Source: Caulobacter endophyticus
GTDB taxonomy: Bacteria; Pseudomonadota; Alphaproteobacteria; Caulobacterales; Caulobacteraceae
NCBI RefSeq assembly: GCF_029543245.1
Contig: NZ_JARQWV010000023.1
Span: 27,075 to 91,074, forward strand
Length of the DNA: 64,000 nt
Direction: 5' to 3'
Below are positions 1 through 8,727 of the stretch, in pieces. Positions within the stretch are counted from its first letter, which is position 1. Every line of letters starts with the position of its first letter. The notes under the pieces are model-generated. The model was not told the DNA's origin and did no database searches. It was given only the letters and a program-made list of their open reading frames with translations. Made by a program: the position numbers and the translations under genes.

Positions 1-69
1 AATCTATGCAAAATTGACCTGAGCGAAGCATCGTTCAGGATCGCGACGCTAGGGATGGAGGGGCAGGGG

Positions 70-1899
70 ATGAACACCCGCAATCGGTGGGGGCGGCTGG
101 CGGCCGCGCTCGGCTGCGCCGGCATGACCCTGACCGCCGTTCCGGCCTTGTCGGCCCCGGCTCCGGAAGCGTTCCGCGCGCGGCCCGCGCAGGACGAGGT
201 GATCTATTTCGTCCTGGCCGACCGCTTCGCCAACGGCGACCCGTCCAATGATCGCGGCGGCCTGAAGGGCGACCGCCTGGCCACGGGCTATGATCCCACC
301 GACAAGGGCTTCTTCCACGGCGGCGACTTCAAGGGTCTGGCCGGAAAGCTCGACTACATCCAGGGCCTGGGCGCGACGGCGATCTGGCTGGCGCCGATCT
401 TCGTCAACAAGCCGGTGCAGGGCCCCAAGGGCCAGGAAAGCGCCGCCTATCACGGCTACTGGATCACCGACTTCACCGACGTCGACCCGCATCTGGGAAC
501 CAAGGCCGATTTCAAGGCCCTGGTCGACGCCGCGCATGCGCGGGGGATGAAGGTCTATCTCGACATCGTCATCAACCACACGGCCGACGTCATCAAGCTG
601 AAGGAATGCGAGGGCCGCCGCTGCGAGTACCGCAGCAAGGCCGACTATCCGGTCAGCCGCCGCGGCGGGGTTGCGGGGGCTGCGATCAACGCCGGTTTCG
701 CCGGCGACGCCGACGGCTCGGCCGAAAACTTTGCAAAGCTGACCCGGCCCGACTTCGCCTATACGCCTTACGTCCCGGCGGCCGAGGCCAGGGTCAAGAA
801 GCCCGACTGGCTGAACGACCCGATCTGGTACCATAACCGCGGCGAAAGCGACTTCGTCGGCGAGAGCTCGCTCTATGGCGATTTCGCGGGGCTCGACGAT
901 CTCTACACCGAGAACCCGCGGGTCGTGGCCGGCTTCATCGAGATCTACGGCCAGTGGATCGACGAGTTCGGCATCGACGGCTTCCGCGTCGACACCGCCC
1001 GGCACGTCAATCCGCAGTTCTGGCAGGCCTTCGTGCCGGCCATGCAGGACCGGGCGGCCAGGCGCGGCATCCCCAACTTCCACATCTTCGCCGAGGTGGC
1101 CGACCCCGATCCGGTGGCCCTGGCCCGCTCGACCGTGGTCGACGGCTTTCCGGCCCCGCTGGACTTCGCCTTCCAGAAGGCCGCCGCCGAGACGGTCTCG
1201 GGCAAGGCCGGAACCGAGGCGCTGGCCAAGGTCTACGTCGCCGACGCCCTCTATCGCGGCGGCGAGGCGGCGGGGCCGCAGATCCCCACCTTCCTGGGCA
1301 ATCACGACATGGGGCGCTTTGGCCGCCGGCTGCTGAAGGACAATCCGGACGCGCCCGACGCCGAGCTGGTGCAGCGCGCGACGCTGGCCCACGCCATGCT
1401 GATGTTCCTGCGCGGCGCTCCGACCCTCTATTACGGCGACGAGCAGGGCTTCACCGGCGACGGCGACGACAAGGACGCCCGCGAAGACATGTTCGCCAGC
1501 CAGGTCGCCGTCTACAACGACAACCGCCTGATCGGCGGCAAGGGCGGCTCGGCCGATCGCTACGACGCGACCGCGCCGCTCTATCGCGCCATCTCCGGCA
1601 TGGCCAAGGTCCGCGCCGCCGAGCCCGCCCTGCGTTCCGGCCGGCAGGTGATCCGCGCGGCCGGCGACAAGCCCGGCCTGTTGGCCGTCTCCCGCATCCT
1701 CCAGGGCCGCGAGGTCCTGGTCCTGTTCAACACCGGCGCGGCGCCGGTGGACGCCCATGTCGAGGTCGAGACGACCTCGGCGGCCTGGCGCTCGGCGGTC
1801 GGGGCCTGCGCCCCGGCGGCCGCCGCGCCCGGCAGCTATCGCGTGACCATCGCGCCGCTCGACTACAAGATCTGCGTCTCGGAGGGCGCGCACCAGTGA
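70..1899 (+). CDS. Secreted alpha-amylase family hydrolase (GH13)
   Basis: Predicted exported GH13 glycoside hydrolase (609 aa) acting on alpha-1,4 linkages of starch or maltodextrin in the periplasm or outside the cell. A signal peptide covers about the first 30 residues, ending near VPALSA. The barrel signatures are complete: VIYFVLADRF near residue 44, GFRVDTARH with nucleophile D308, acid/base E342 in FAEVAD, and NHD with H412/D413. I use the ATG at 70 because GGAGG at 57-61 lies eight bases before it; an in-frame ATG at 55 would sit on that site. The stop codon overlaps the GTG of the next GH13 gene (GTGA), so the two are one transcription unit. The exact substrate (starch, pullulan or cyclodextrin) cannot be read from the sequence. 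Confidence 0.9.
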   Translation: MNTRNRWGRLAAALGCAGMTLTAVPALSAPAPEAFRARPAQDEVIYFVLADRFANGDPSNDRGGLKGDRLATGYDPTDKGFFHGGDFKGLAGKLDYIQGLGATAIWLAPIFVNKPVQGPKGQESAAYHGYWITDFTDVDPHLGTKADFKALVDAAHARGMKVYLDIVINHTADVIKLKECEGRRCEYRSKADYPVSRRGGVAGAAINAGFAGDADGSAENFAKLTRPDFAYTPYVPAAEARVKKPDWLNDPIWYHNRGESDFVGESSLYGDFAGLDDLYTENPRVVAGFIEIYGQWIDEFGIDGFRVDTARHVNPQFWQAFVPAMQDRAARRGIPNFHIFAEVADPDPVALARSTVVDGFPAPLDFAFQKAAAETVSGKAGTEALAKVYVADALYRGGEAAGPQIPTFLGNHDMGRFGRRLLKDNPDAPDAELVQRATLAHAMLMFLRGAPTLYYGDEQGFTGDGDDKDAREDMFASQVAVYNDNRLIGGKGGSADRYDATAPLYRAISGMAKVRAAEPALRSGRQVIRAAGDKPGLLAVSRILQGREVLVLFNTGAAPVDAHVEVETTSAAWRSAVGACAPAAAAPGSYRVTIAPLDYKICVSEGAHQ

Positions 1900-3521
1900 C
1901 CATCGACAGTCTGGCCAAGTCCGCGTTCCCCGTTTCCACCCCGGCCGCCGAATGGTGGCGCGGCGCCGTGATCTATCAGGTCTATCCGCGCAGCTACGCC
2001 GACTCCAACGACGACGGGGTGGGCGACCTGCCGGGGATCACCGCGCGTCTGGAGCACATCGCCTCGCTGGGCGTGCAGGCGATCTGGCTGTCGCCGTTCT
2101 TCGCCTCGCCGATGAAGGACTTCGGCTACGACGTTTCCGACTACCGCGACGTCGACCCGATCTTCGGAACCCTGGCCGACTTCGACGCCCTGATCGAAAA
2201 GGCCCATCGCCTGGGCGTGAAGATCATCATCGATCTCGTCTTCTCGCACACCAGCGACGAGCACGCCTGGTTCGCCCAGAGCCGCGAAAGCCGAGATAAT
2301 CCGTATACGGATTGGTACGTCTGGGCCGACGCCAAGGCCGACGGCTCGCCGCCGTCCAACTGGCAGTCGGTGTTCGGCGGTCCCGCCTGGACCTGGGACG
2401 CCCGGCGCGGCCAGTACTACATGCACAACTTCCTGGCCTCGCAGCCGCAGCTGAACCTGCACAATCCGAAAGTGCAGGAGGCCCTGCTCGACATCACCCG
2501 CTTCTGGCTGGAGCGCGGGGTCGACGGTTTCCGCTTCGACGCCATCAATTTCTCGATGCACGACCCGGCCTTGCGGGACAATCCGCCCCTGCCGCCGGGC
2601 GGCAAGCGCACGCGGCCGTTCGACTTCCAGGACAAGGTCTTCAACCAGGGCCACCCGGACATCCCGAAGTTCCTGTCCCGCCTGCGGGCCCTGACCGACC
2701 AGTACCAGGGCCGCTTCTCGGTGGCCGAGATCGGCGGTGATAGGGCCGACGAGGAGATGAAGCTGTTCACGGCCGGCGAGGACCGGCTGAACAGCGCCTA
2801 CAGCTTCCTCTACCTCTATGCCGACGAGCTGAAGGACGAGCTGGTGCGTTTCGGCGCGACCTCGTGGCCGGGCGCGGCCGGCGAGGGCTGGCCGTCCTGG
2901 ACCTTCTCCAACCACGACGCCCCGCGCGCGGTGTCGCGCTGGGCCCGCGGCCGCGACCGCAAGGCCTTCGCCGAGATGGGCCTGCTGCTGCTGATGACCC
3001 TGCGCGGCAACGTCTTCGTCTATCAGGGCGAGGAGCTGGGCCTGCCCCAGGCCCATGTGCCGTTCGAGCGGCTTGTCGATCCCGAGGCCATCGCCAACTG
3101 GCCCCAGACCCTGGGCCGCGACGGCGCCCGCACGCCGATGCCGTGGACGGCCGGGGCGGTGAACGCCGGCTTCTCCACCGTCGAGCCCTGGCTGCCGGTC
3201 GATCCGGCGCACCTACCCCTGTCGGTGGACGCCCAGGAAGCCGACCCCGCCGCCACCCTGCATGTCGCCCGCCGCCTGATCGGCCTGCGCGCGCAATGGC
3301 CGGCGCTGCGGATCGGCGGCATGCACCTCGTCGACACCAACACCCCGCTGCTGGTGTTCGAGCGCGGCGAGGGCGAGGCGGCGATGCTGTGCGTGTTCAA
3401 CCTCGGCTTCGAGGCCGTGGCCTGGGACCTGCCGCAGGGCTGGAGCGTGGTCGACAGCGTCAATCTCGACGCGCCGGGCACGGTGCCGCCGCTGGGCGGT
3501 CTGTTGGCGAAGCGGGGGTGA
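1896..3521 (+). CDS. Cytoplasmic alpha-glucosidase (GH13, oligo-1,6-glucosidase/maltase type)
   Basis: GH13 alpha-glucosidase of 541 aa that should release glucose from imported maltose and maltodextrins. There is no signal peptide, so it should act in the cytoplasm, unlike its upstream neighbour. VIYQVYPRSYADSNDDGVGD is the typical N-terminal block of this subfamily. Catalytic residues are D215 (GFRFDA), E278 (VAEIGG) and the NHD histidine/aspartate H340/D341. The frame stays open far upstream inside the amylase gene, but the GTG at 1896 overlapping the amylase stop is the sensible start: GGAGG at 1881-1885 precedes it by ten bases and the family N-terminus begins there. It ends just before an inverted-repeat element that separates it from the convergent lacI-type gene. 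Confidence 0.9.
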   Translation: MTIDSLAKSAFPVSTPAAEWWRGAVIYQVYPRSYADSNDDGVGDLPGITARLEHIASLGVQAIWLSPFFASPMKDFGYDVSDYRDVDPIFGTLADFDALIEKAHRLGVKIIIDLVFSHTSDEHAWFAQSRESRDNPYTDWYVWADAKADGSPPSNWQSVFGGPAWTWDARRGQYYMHNFLASQPQLNLHNPKVQEALLDITRFWLERGVDGFRFDAINFSMHDPALRDNPPLPPGGKRTRPFDFQDKVFNQGHPDIPKFLSRLRALTDQYQGRFSVAEIGGDRADEEMKLFTAGEDRLNSAYSFLYLYADELKDELVRFGATSWPGAAGEGWPSWTFSNHDAPRAVSRWARGRDRKAFAEMGLLLLMTLRGNVFVYQGEELGLPQAHVPFERLVDPEAIANWPQTLGRDGARTPMPWTAGAVNAGFSTVEPWLPVDPAHLPLSVDAQEADPAATLHVARRLIGLRAQWPALRIGGMHLVDTNTPLLVFERGEGEAAMLCVFNLGFEAVAWDLPQGWSVVDSVNLDAPGTVPPLGGLLAKRG

Positions 3522-3536
3522 GTGTTCCCTGCAAAG

Positions 3537-3645
3537 CCCTCCCCCTTGATGGGGGAGGGTTGGGTGGGGGTGGCCTGCCGCCTTGCCGGCTGAACCGCCG
3601 CGTCACCCCCATCCCCGACCCTTCCCCCATCAAGGGGGAAGGGGG
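3537..3645. repeat. Inverted-repeat element between convergent genes
   Basis: Two G/C-rich arms, 3537-3572 and 3604-3645, are imperfect inverted copies. Each arm folds on itself (CCCCCTTGATGGGGG and CCCCCATCAAGGGGG). The element fills the gap between the stops of the convergent alpha-glucosidase and LacI-type genes and could act as a bidirectional transcription end. It belongs to the family also seen near 6.8, 8.4, 15.7, 51.4, 54.1, 56.4 and 63.8 kb. Confidence 0.75.
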
Positions 3646-3649
3646 ATTT

Positions 3650-4663
3650 CTACCCCCCGCAGCTCTCGCGGATGATCAGATCCGTCGGCACCCGCTCGCT
3701 GCGGCTCGAGCCCTGGCCGCTGGCGTCCAGCAGCTTGGACACCATCAGCCGGCCCGCCTTGGCGGTGTCCTGCGAGATCGTCGACAGGGCCGGGCTGGAA
3801 TAACGGGCGAAGGGCACGTCGTCGTAGCCGATCACCGAGACGTCGCCGGGCACGGAAAGTCCCGCGTGCTGCAAGGCGCGGATGGCGCCCAGGGCGATCA
3901 GGTCGGAGGCGGCCACCACCCCGTCGAACTTCACCCCGCGCTGGATCAAGGAGTCGATGCTGGCCTCGGCCGACTCGACCTCGAAGTGGGCCGGCACGAT
4001 CAGGTCGGGATCCACGCCCAGGCCGAACTGCTCGACCGCGTCGAGATAGCCGCGGTGGCGCTGCATGGCCTCGGGGGCCTCGGTGTCGCCCAGGAAGACG
4101 ATGCGTTTGCGGCCCAGACGCGCCAGATGCAGTGTCGCGCGCCGGGCGCCCAGTGGGTTGTCGGACCCCACCGAGCAATAGGCCTGGTCGGGCAGTTGCG
4201 CGCCCCAGACCACGAAGCGGGCCTCGGTCTCGGCCAGACGGTTGAAGGCGGTGTGCAGCCAGGATTGGCCCAGGAAGATCACCCCGTCGGCGCGGCTGGT
4301 GGTCATGGCCGCCGACAGGTCTTCGAAGCTGCCCGGGGCCACGTGGCTGACCAGGATATCGCAGCCGCGCTCGCGGGCGGCCTCGCCGACGCCGGCGAAC
4401 AGCTCGAGGAAGAACGGGTCCGAGAGGCGCCCCTCGCGGTGCTGCGGACGCGGCACGACGATGGCGATCGTGCCCTCGGCGCCGATGGGGCCGGCGGGCA
4501 TGTAGCGGCGGAACGGATAGTCCATCTCGCGCGCCAGCTTCCAGATCAGCTGCTTGGTGCGCTGGTTGACGGCGGGGCTGTCGTTCAGCGCCCGCGAGGC
4601 GGTGGAGATCGAGACGCCGGCCATCCTGGCCAGGTCTTCCAGACGCGTCGCCCCCTTGCTCAC
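3650..4663 (-). CDS. malI: LacI-family transcriptional repressor of the maltose locus
   Basis: 337-aa LacI/GalR-family regulator. Residues about 6-30 form the DNA-binding helix-turn-helix (LEDLARMAGVSISTASRALN), followed by the hinge region and a periplasmic-binding-protein-like sugar-sensing domain (DGVVAASDLIALGAIRAL and DVSVIGYDD are typical of the effector fold). It lies between a GH13 pair and a divergent GH97 gene, with a maltose-type MFS carrier nearby, so the likely inducer is maltose or a maltodextrin. In Caulobacter crescentus a LacI-type MalI represses the maltose genes; I assign the symbol by that arrangement, not by alignment. It probably also controls its own promoter in the shared upstream region. 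Confidence 0.85.
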   Translation of the reverse strand: MSKGATRLEDLARMAGVSISTASRALNDSPAVNQRTKQLIWKLAREMDYPFRRYMPAGPIGAEGTIAIVVPRPQHREGRLSDPFFLELFAGVGEAARERGCDILVSHVAPGSFEDLSAAMTTSRADGVIFLGQSWLHTAFNRLAETEARFVVWGAQLPDQAYCSVGSDNPLGARRATLHLARLGRKRIVFLGDTEAPEAMQRHRGYLDAVEQFGLGVDPDLIVPAHFEVESAEASIDSLIQRGVKFDGVVAASDLIALGAIRALQHAGLSVPGDVSVIGYDDVPFARYSSPALSTISQDTAKAGRLMVSKLLDASGQGSSRSERVPTDLIIRESCGG

Positions 4664-4687
4664 CGTATCCCGTCCCCGTCGTCCGTA

Positions 4688-4709
4688 GCGGCTGCAAAAC
4701 TTGCCGCAA
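4688..4709. promoter_or_regulatory. Candidate LacI-type operator between malI and the GH97 gene
   Basis: The 125-bp divergent region holds GCGGC at 4688-4692 paired with GCCGC at 4703-4707, and a short TTGC-C-GCAA dyad at 4701-4709. Sites like this are plausible targets for the adjacent LacI-family repressor. The dyads are short, so this is only a candidate. Confidence 0.35.
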
Positions 4710-4788
4710 AATTTTTCAATGACCTGTTTAACGCATCGCCCGCCGTGCTTGGCAAGTGCGGCGAGGCGGAGAATTAGGGAGTAGAAGC

Positions 4789-6819
4789 ATGATCCTGCGC
4801 CTTCTGGCTGCGGCCGTAATGGCCCTGGCGGCGTCGCCTTCGCTGGCGGCGGTGACCGCCACCGCGACCTCGCCCGACAAGGTGCTGAGCGTGACGGTGA
4901 CCACCGACAACGACGGCCAGCCGACCTATTCGGTCAGCCGCCTGGGCCGGCCGGTGGTGGCGCCGTCGAAACTGGGCTTCATCCTGGTCGACGCGCCCAA
5001 GTTGCAACGCAATTTCGAGGTGGCCGACCAGCAGACCCGCAGCGTCGACGAGACCTGGGACCTGCCCTGGGGCGAGCGCAAGAGCGTGCGCAATCGCTTC
5101 AACGAGCTGCGCGTGACCCTGGTCGAGAAGACGCCGCTGCACCGGCGCCTGGACGTGGTGTTCCGCCTCTATGACGACGGCCTGGGCTTCCGCTACGAGT
5201 TTCCCGAGCAACCCAACCTGAAGACCGCCCGCATCGGAGAGGAGCTGACCGAGTTCAGCCTGGTCGACGAGGCCACCGCCTGGTGGATCCCGGCCTATGA
5301 GTGGAACCGCGAGGAATATCTCTACAACACCACGCCGGTCGAAGAGGTCAGCGTCGCCCAGACGCCGATGACCCTGCGCACCAAGGATGGTTTGCACGTC
5401 TCGATCCACGAGGCCTCGCTCGTGGACTATGCCGGCATGAACCTGGCCCGCGCCCAGGATCGTCGCTTCCGCGCCAGCCTGACGCCGGGCGTCAGCGAGG
5501 CCAAGGTCGAGCGCGCCCTGCCGTTCCCTACGCCCTGGCGCACCCTGCAGATCGCCGACAGCGCCGGCGGCCTCGTCACCTCCAGCCTGATCCTGAACCT
5601 CAACGACCCCAACAAGCTGGGCGACGTCTCGTGGATCAAGCCGATGAAATATGTCGGCGTCTGGTGGGAGATGCACCTCGACCACAAGACCTGGGGCTCG
5701 GGCCCCAAGCACGGCGCCACCAATGAGAACGTGATGCGCCACATCGATTTCGCGGCGAAGCACGGCCTGGGCGGCGTGCTGGTCGAGGGCTGGAACAAGG
5801 GCTGGGACGGCGCCTGGTTCGCCGACGGTTCGGAGTTCAGCTTCACCGAATCCTATCCCGACTTCGACCTGAAGAAGCTGACCGACTACGCCCGCAAGAA
5901 GGGCGTGGTGCTGATCGGCCACCACGAGACGGCCGGCAACACCGTCGTCTACGAGCGCCAGATGGACGCCGCCTTCGACCTCTATAAATCGGTGGGCGTA
6001 CCGGCCGTGAAGACCGGCTATGTCGCCGACGCCGGCGGCGCCCAGGTGAGCGGGCCGGACGGCAAGACCCACTTCGCCTGGCATGAAAGCCAGCCGATGG
6101 CGCAGCACCACGTGCGCGTGCTGGAGGCCGCCGCCAAGCGCCAGATCGCCATCAACGCCCACGAGCCGATCAAGGACACCGGCCTTCGCCGCACCTATCC
6201 CAACTGGATCAGCCGCGAGGGCGCGCGGGGCATGGAGTTCAGCGCCTGGGGCCAGCCGGGCAACCCGCCCGAACACGAGGCCAACCTCGTCTTCACCCGC
6301 CTGCTGGCCGGGCCGATGGACTACACGCCGGGCATCTTCGGCATGAAGACCAAGGCCCCCGACGGCGTCGCCACCACCTGGGCCAAGCAGCTGGCGCTGT
6401 ATGTCGTGATCTACAGCCCGATCCAGATGGCCGCCGACCTGCTCGAGAACTACGAGGCCAATCCGAAACCCTTCAAGTTCATCGAGGACGTGCCGGTCGA
6501 CTGGGCCGACACCAGGGTGATCAACGGCGAGATCGGCGACTTCGTCACCATCGCCCGCAAGGACCGCAAGAGCGATGACTGGTACCTGGGCGCGATCAGC
6601 GACGAGCAGGGCCGGGTGCTTTCCGCGCCGCTGTCGTTCCTGGATCCGGGCCGCAAGTATCGCGCCGAGATTTATCGCGACGGCGAGAAGGCCGATTGGA
6701 AGGCCGCCCCGCAGGACATCGTCATCGAGACCCGCGAGGTGACGGCGGCCGACGTCCTGGAGCTGAAGCTGGCCCCCGGCGGCGGTCAGGCGATCCGGTT
6801 CGTGGCGCTGAAGCGGTAG
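4789..6819 (+). CDS. GH97-family alpha-glucosidase (SusB-like)
   Basis: 676-aa glycoside hydrolase of family GH97, the SusB-like enzymes that release sugars from the non-reducing ends of maltodextrins. A signal peptide (MILRLLAAAVMALAASPSLA) predicts export. An N-terminal beta-sandwich is followed by the catalytic barrel; the stretch around residues 455-490 with NAHEPIKDTGLRRTYPN and the later REGARGMEF are the family hallmarks that carry the metal ligands and catalytic glutamates. The ATG at 4789 is preceded by AGGGAG at 4776-4781; an in-frame GTG at 4756 would put 11 residues before the signal peptide. The gene is divergent from malI and very probably regulated by it. GH97 contains both inverting and retaining members, and I cannot tell which this is. 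Confidence 0.9.
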   Translation: MILRLLAAAVMALAASPSLAAVTATATSPDKVLSVTVTTDNDGQPTYSVSRLGRPVVAPSKLGFILVDAPKLQRNFEVADQQTRSVDETWDLPWGERKSVRNRFNELRVTLVEKTPLHRRLDVVFRLYDDGLGFRYEFPEQPNLKTARIGEELTEFSLVDEATAWWIPAYEWNREEYLYNTTPVEEVSVAQTPMTLRTKDGLHVSIHEASLVDYAGMNLARAQDRRFRASLTPGVSEAKVERALPFPTPWRTLQIADSAGGLVTSSLILNLNDPNKLGDVSWIKPMKYVGVWWEMHLDHKTWGSGPKHGATNENVMRHIDFAAKHGLGGVLVEGWNKGWDGAWFADGSEFSFTESYPDFDLKKLTDYARKKGVVLIGHHETAGNTVVYERQMDAAFDLYKSVGVPAVKTGYVADAGGAQVSGPDGKTHFAWHESQPMAQHHVRVLEAAAKRQIAINAHEPIKDTGLRRTYPNWISREGARGMEFSAWGQPGNPPEHEANLVFTRLLAGPMDYTPGIFGMKTKAPDGVATTWAKQLALYVVIYSPIQMAADLLENYEANPKPFKFIEDVPVDWADTRVINGEIGDFVTIARKDRKSDDWYLGAISDEQGRVLSAPLSFLDPGRKYRAEIYRDGEKADWKAAPQDIVIETREVTAADVLELKLAPGGGQAIRFVALKR

Positions 6820-6840
6820 GTCCGCCCCTTTAATCCGAGC

Positions 6841-6932
6841 ATCCCCGCGAAGGCGGGGATCCAAGCGGCGGCGGGTTCCCGCCGCCGCTGACCGTTCTGG
6901 GACTCAGCTTGGACCCCCGCCTTCGCGGGGGA
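6841..6932. repeat. Inverted-repeat element after the GH97 gene
   Basis: Outer arms 6841-6866 and 6907-6932 are near-perfect inverted copies (CCCCGCGAAGGCGGGG in the left arm). The centre, 6864-6889, is a separate perfect hairpin with a 12-bp stem and a TT loop. It fills the gap between convergent genes and may end transcription from both sides. Confidence 0.75.
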
Positions 6933-6955
6933 CTTTCGGCTGAGTGAGACAAGCC

Positions 6956-7849
6956 CTACCCGAACACCAGCGACCGGTGCGCGCCCACCCCGGCCAGAAC
7001 GCCGTCGGCCGAGGCCAGGGTGGCGTTGTGGTTGGCCCTCGCCGCGTCGCCGGCGGCGAAGACGCCCGGCACGCTGGTGGCTTTCCAGTCGTCGACGCGG
7101 ATCAGCGGCCCCAGCGGGCCGTCATCCAGCGTGCAGCCAAGACGCTGCGCCAACGGGCTGGCCATGCGCACGGTCGGCGAGGCGAAGATTGCCTCGATGG
7201 CGACGATGCGGCCGTCGGCCAGGCGCGCGCCGGACAGCGCCGGCTCGTCGCCCAGCAGCTCGACCACCGGAGCCTCCTCGATCGCCACGCCGCGCGCGGC
7301 GAGTTGCTCGCGGGTCGCCGCGTCGATCGGCAGGCCCTGGCTGAATAGCGTGGTGGGACCCCAGTCGGGGATCATCTGGGCCTTGTGCAGGTCCATCGGG
7401 CCGCTGGCCAGCACGCCCAGCCTGCGGTCGCGCGCCTCATAGCCGTGGCAGTAGGGGCAGTGCAGCACGGTGGCGCCCCAGCGGGGCTTGAGGCCCGGAA
7501 TGTCGGGCAGCTGGTCGGCGACGCCGGTGGCCAGCAGCAGGCGCTTGCCGCGCACGGTGCGGCCGTCGTTCAGCGCCAGCGCAAAGCCGCCTTCCTCCAT
7601 CGCCGCGTCGCGGGCCTCCGCGGCAGCGAACCGCACGGTGGGATAGGCTGCGAGCTGGCAGCGGGCCTCGCGCAGGATGTCGAACGGCGCCTTGCCGTCC
7701 TGGCCGAGGAAGCCGTGCGAGGCGTCGGCGAAGCGGTTGCGCGGCAGGCCGGCGTCGACGACCAGCACGTCGCGGCGGGCGCGGGCCAGCTGCATGGCGG
7801 CGGACAGGCCGGCGAAGCTGCCGCCGACGACGATGACGTCATGACTCAT
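6956..7849 (-). CDS. Thioredoxin reductase-like NAD(P)/FAD oxidoreductase
   Basis: 297-aa flavoprotein of the short thioredoxin-reductase-like family. VIVVGGSFAGLSAA at the N-terminus is the FAD-binding Rossmann motif, HCPYCHGYE near residue 140 carries a CxxC dithiol centre, and VFAAGDAA near the C-terminus is the second FAD motif. It probably reduces a small dithiol partner or substrate with NAD(P)H. Its start codon lies inside the end of the upstream rrf2-type gene (11-base overlap), so the two are translated from one message and the Rrf2 protein is its likely regulator. Proteins of this kind are often annotated only as NAD(P)/FAD-dependent oxidoreductase; the substrate is unknown. Confidence 0.85.
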   Translation of the reverse strand: MSHDVIVVGGSFAGLSAAMQLARARRDVLVVDAGLPRNRFADASHGFLGQDGKAPFDILREARCQLAAYPTVRFAAAEARDAAMEEGGFALALNDGRTVRGKRLLLATGVADQLPDIPGLKPRWGATVLHCPYCHGYEARDRRLGVLASGPMDLHKAQMIPDWGPTTLFSQGLPIDAATREQLAARGVAIEEAPVVELLGDEPALSGARLADGRIVAIEAIFASPTVRMASPLAQRLGCTLDDGPLGPLIRVDDWKATSVPGVFAAGDAARANHNATLASADGVLAGVGAHRSLVFG

Positions 7850-8303
7850 GATGAGGACCCTTGCAGCCCGCCGCCGCCAGCACGACGCGGCGCGGGCCGA
7901 TCTGGGCGGCCAGGTCCGCCAGGGTGATCCTGGAAAGCCGCTCGTCCAGCAGGCGGCGGGCTTCGGCTACGGCTTCGTCCAGCGCGGCGTTGACCGCCTG
8001 CTCGACCAGGCAGCCGGGGCTTTCCTCGGCCTTGCCCAGCGCCAGCAGCGGCTCGTCCAGCGCCGCCTGGATGTCGGCCAGGGTCACGGCGTCCAGCGGC
8101 TTCAGCAGCGTCCAGCCGCCGCCATGGCCCTTGGCCGAGCCGACGATGCCGGCGTCGCGCAGCCCCGCGAAGGTGCGGCGGATGACCACCGGATTGGTCG
8201 CGGCCCACGAGGCCAGGACGTCCGAGGTCAGGGCCTTGTCGGCCTGTTCGGCCATGTGCAGCAGCACGTGCAGGGCGACGGAGAGGCGGCTGTTCCGTTT
8301 CAT
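7839..8303 (-). CDS. Rrf2-family transcriptional regulator
   Basis: 154-aa Rrf2 family regulator. The N-terminus (MKRNSRLSVALHVLLHMAEQ) starts a winged helix, and GSAKGHGGGWTLLKP is the wing typical of the family. I see no three-cysteine cluster of the kind that holds an Fe-S centre in IscR or NsrR; only C112 (SPGCLVE) and a cysteine near the C-terminus are present. The frame stays open upstream to 8702, but the family N-terminus begins at the ATG at 8301-8303, which lies in an AT-rich dyad that could be its own operator. It is translationally coupled to the downstream flavoprotein. Confidence 0.85.
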   Translation of the reverse strand: MKRNSRLSVALHVLLHMAEQADKALTSDVLASWAATNPVVIRRTFAGLRDAGIVGSAKGHGGGWTLLKPLDAVTLADIQAALDEPLLALGKAEESPGCLVEQAVNAALDEAVAEARRLLDERLSRITLADLAAQIGPRRVVLAAAGCKGPHHES

Positions 8304-8322
8304 GTAATTATATATGTTACGT
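8302..8322. promoter_or_regulatory. Candidate Rrf2 operator overlapping its own start codon
   Basis: An AT-rich dyad stands out in GC-rich DNA: ATGTAA at 8302-8307 and TTACGT at 8317-8322 (the inner GTAA/TTAC pair is exact), separated by TTATATATG. Rrf2 proteins typically bind such AT-rich palindromes. It covers the start codon of the rrf2-type gene, which fits autorepression. Confidence 0.55.
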
Positions 8323-8378
8323 GATGGGGCGGGGCGCAAGGGGGGCGATTGTTCCCTCCAAGGCTCTCTTGATCGCCT

Positions 8379-8480
8379 TCCTGGGCCTTGTGCCCAGGAT
8401 CCATCGCGCCGCCGCTCAGTTCGCGGGTTGCCTGCCTGGATCTTTGCGGCTGAACCATGGGCCCTGGGCACGAGGCTCAG
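8379..8480. repeat. Inverted-repeat element upstream of the MFS gene
   Basis: Arms 8379-8403 and 8456-8480 are inverted copies matching at 21 of 25 positions by my count. Each arm holds its own hairpin (CCTGGGCCTTGTGCCCAGG on the left). It lies in the 424-bp gap between the rrf2-type gene and the MFS gene. A related sequence is nested in the element at 54 kb. Confidence 0.7.
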
Positions 8481-8673
8481 GGAAGCGTTTTGGTGATGCA
8501 AATTTATGAGAATTATTGCTGATGCCTGAGATGTGGGGCAGGGGGCATTTTCGGAGAAGGGATCGAGGGACGTCCGATCTGTCGTCCATTTCATCGATAA
8601 TGCCTGACAAAAACCCACTTCCTCATTGCATCCCTGCGCACCCCATGCGCAAATGCGCGCCGCAAAGCGCATT

Positions 8674-8690
8674 GCAAATATTTGCGCAAA
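8674..8690. promoter_or_regulatory. Overlapping palindromes upstream of the maltose MFS gene
   Basis: GCAAATATTTGC at 8674-8685 is a perfect 12-bp palindrome, and TTTGCGCAAA at 8681-8690 is a perfect 10-bp palindrome sharing five bases with it. The second has the central CG typical of LacI-family operators. They lie 38-54 bases before the MFS start, where a repressor would block the promoter. The nearby LacI-type protein is the obvious candidate. Confidence 0.5.
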
Positions 8691-8727
8691 CGGCCGGGTC
8701 AACCGGCGGCGTCAAGGCGGGGAAGCG

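Noticed and set aside
49..1893. Antisense ORF of 614 codons opposite the amylase gene
   Set aside because: High GC third positions keep antisense frames open. The sense frame has a signal peptide and all GH13 residues; the antisense product has no recognisable motif.
954..1895. Upstream extension of the alpha-glucosidase reading frame
   Set aside because: It lies wholly inside the amylase gene. The family N-terminus and a ribosome site fit the GTG at 1896.
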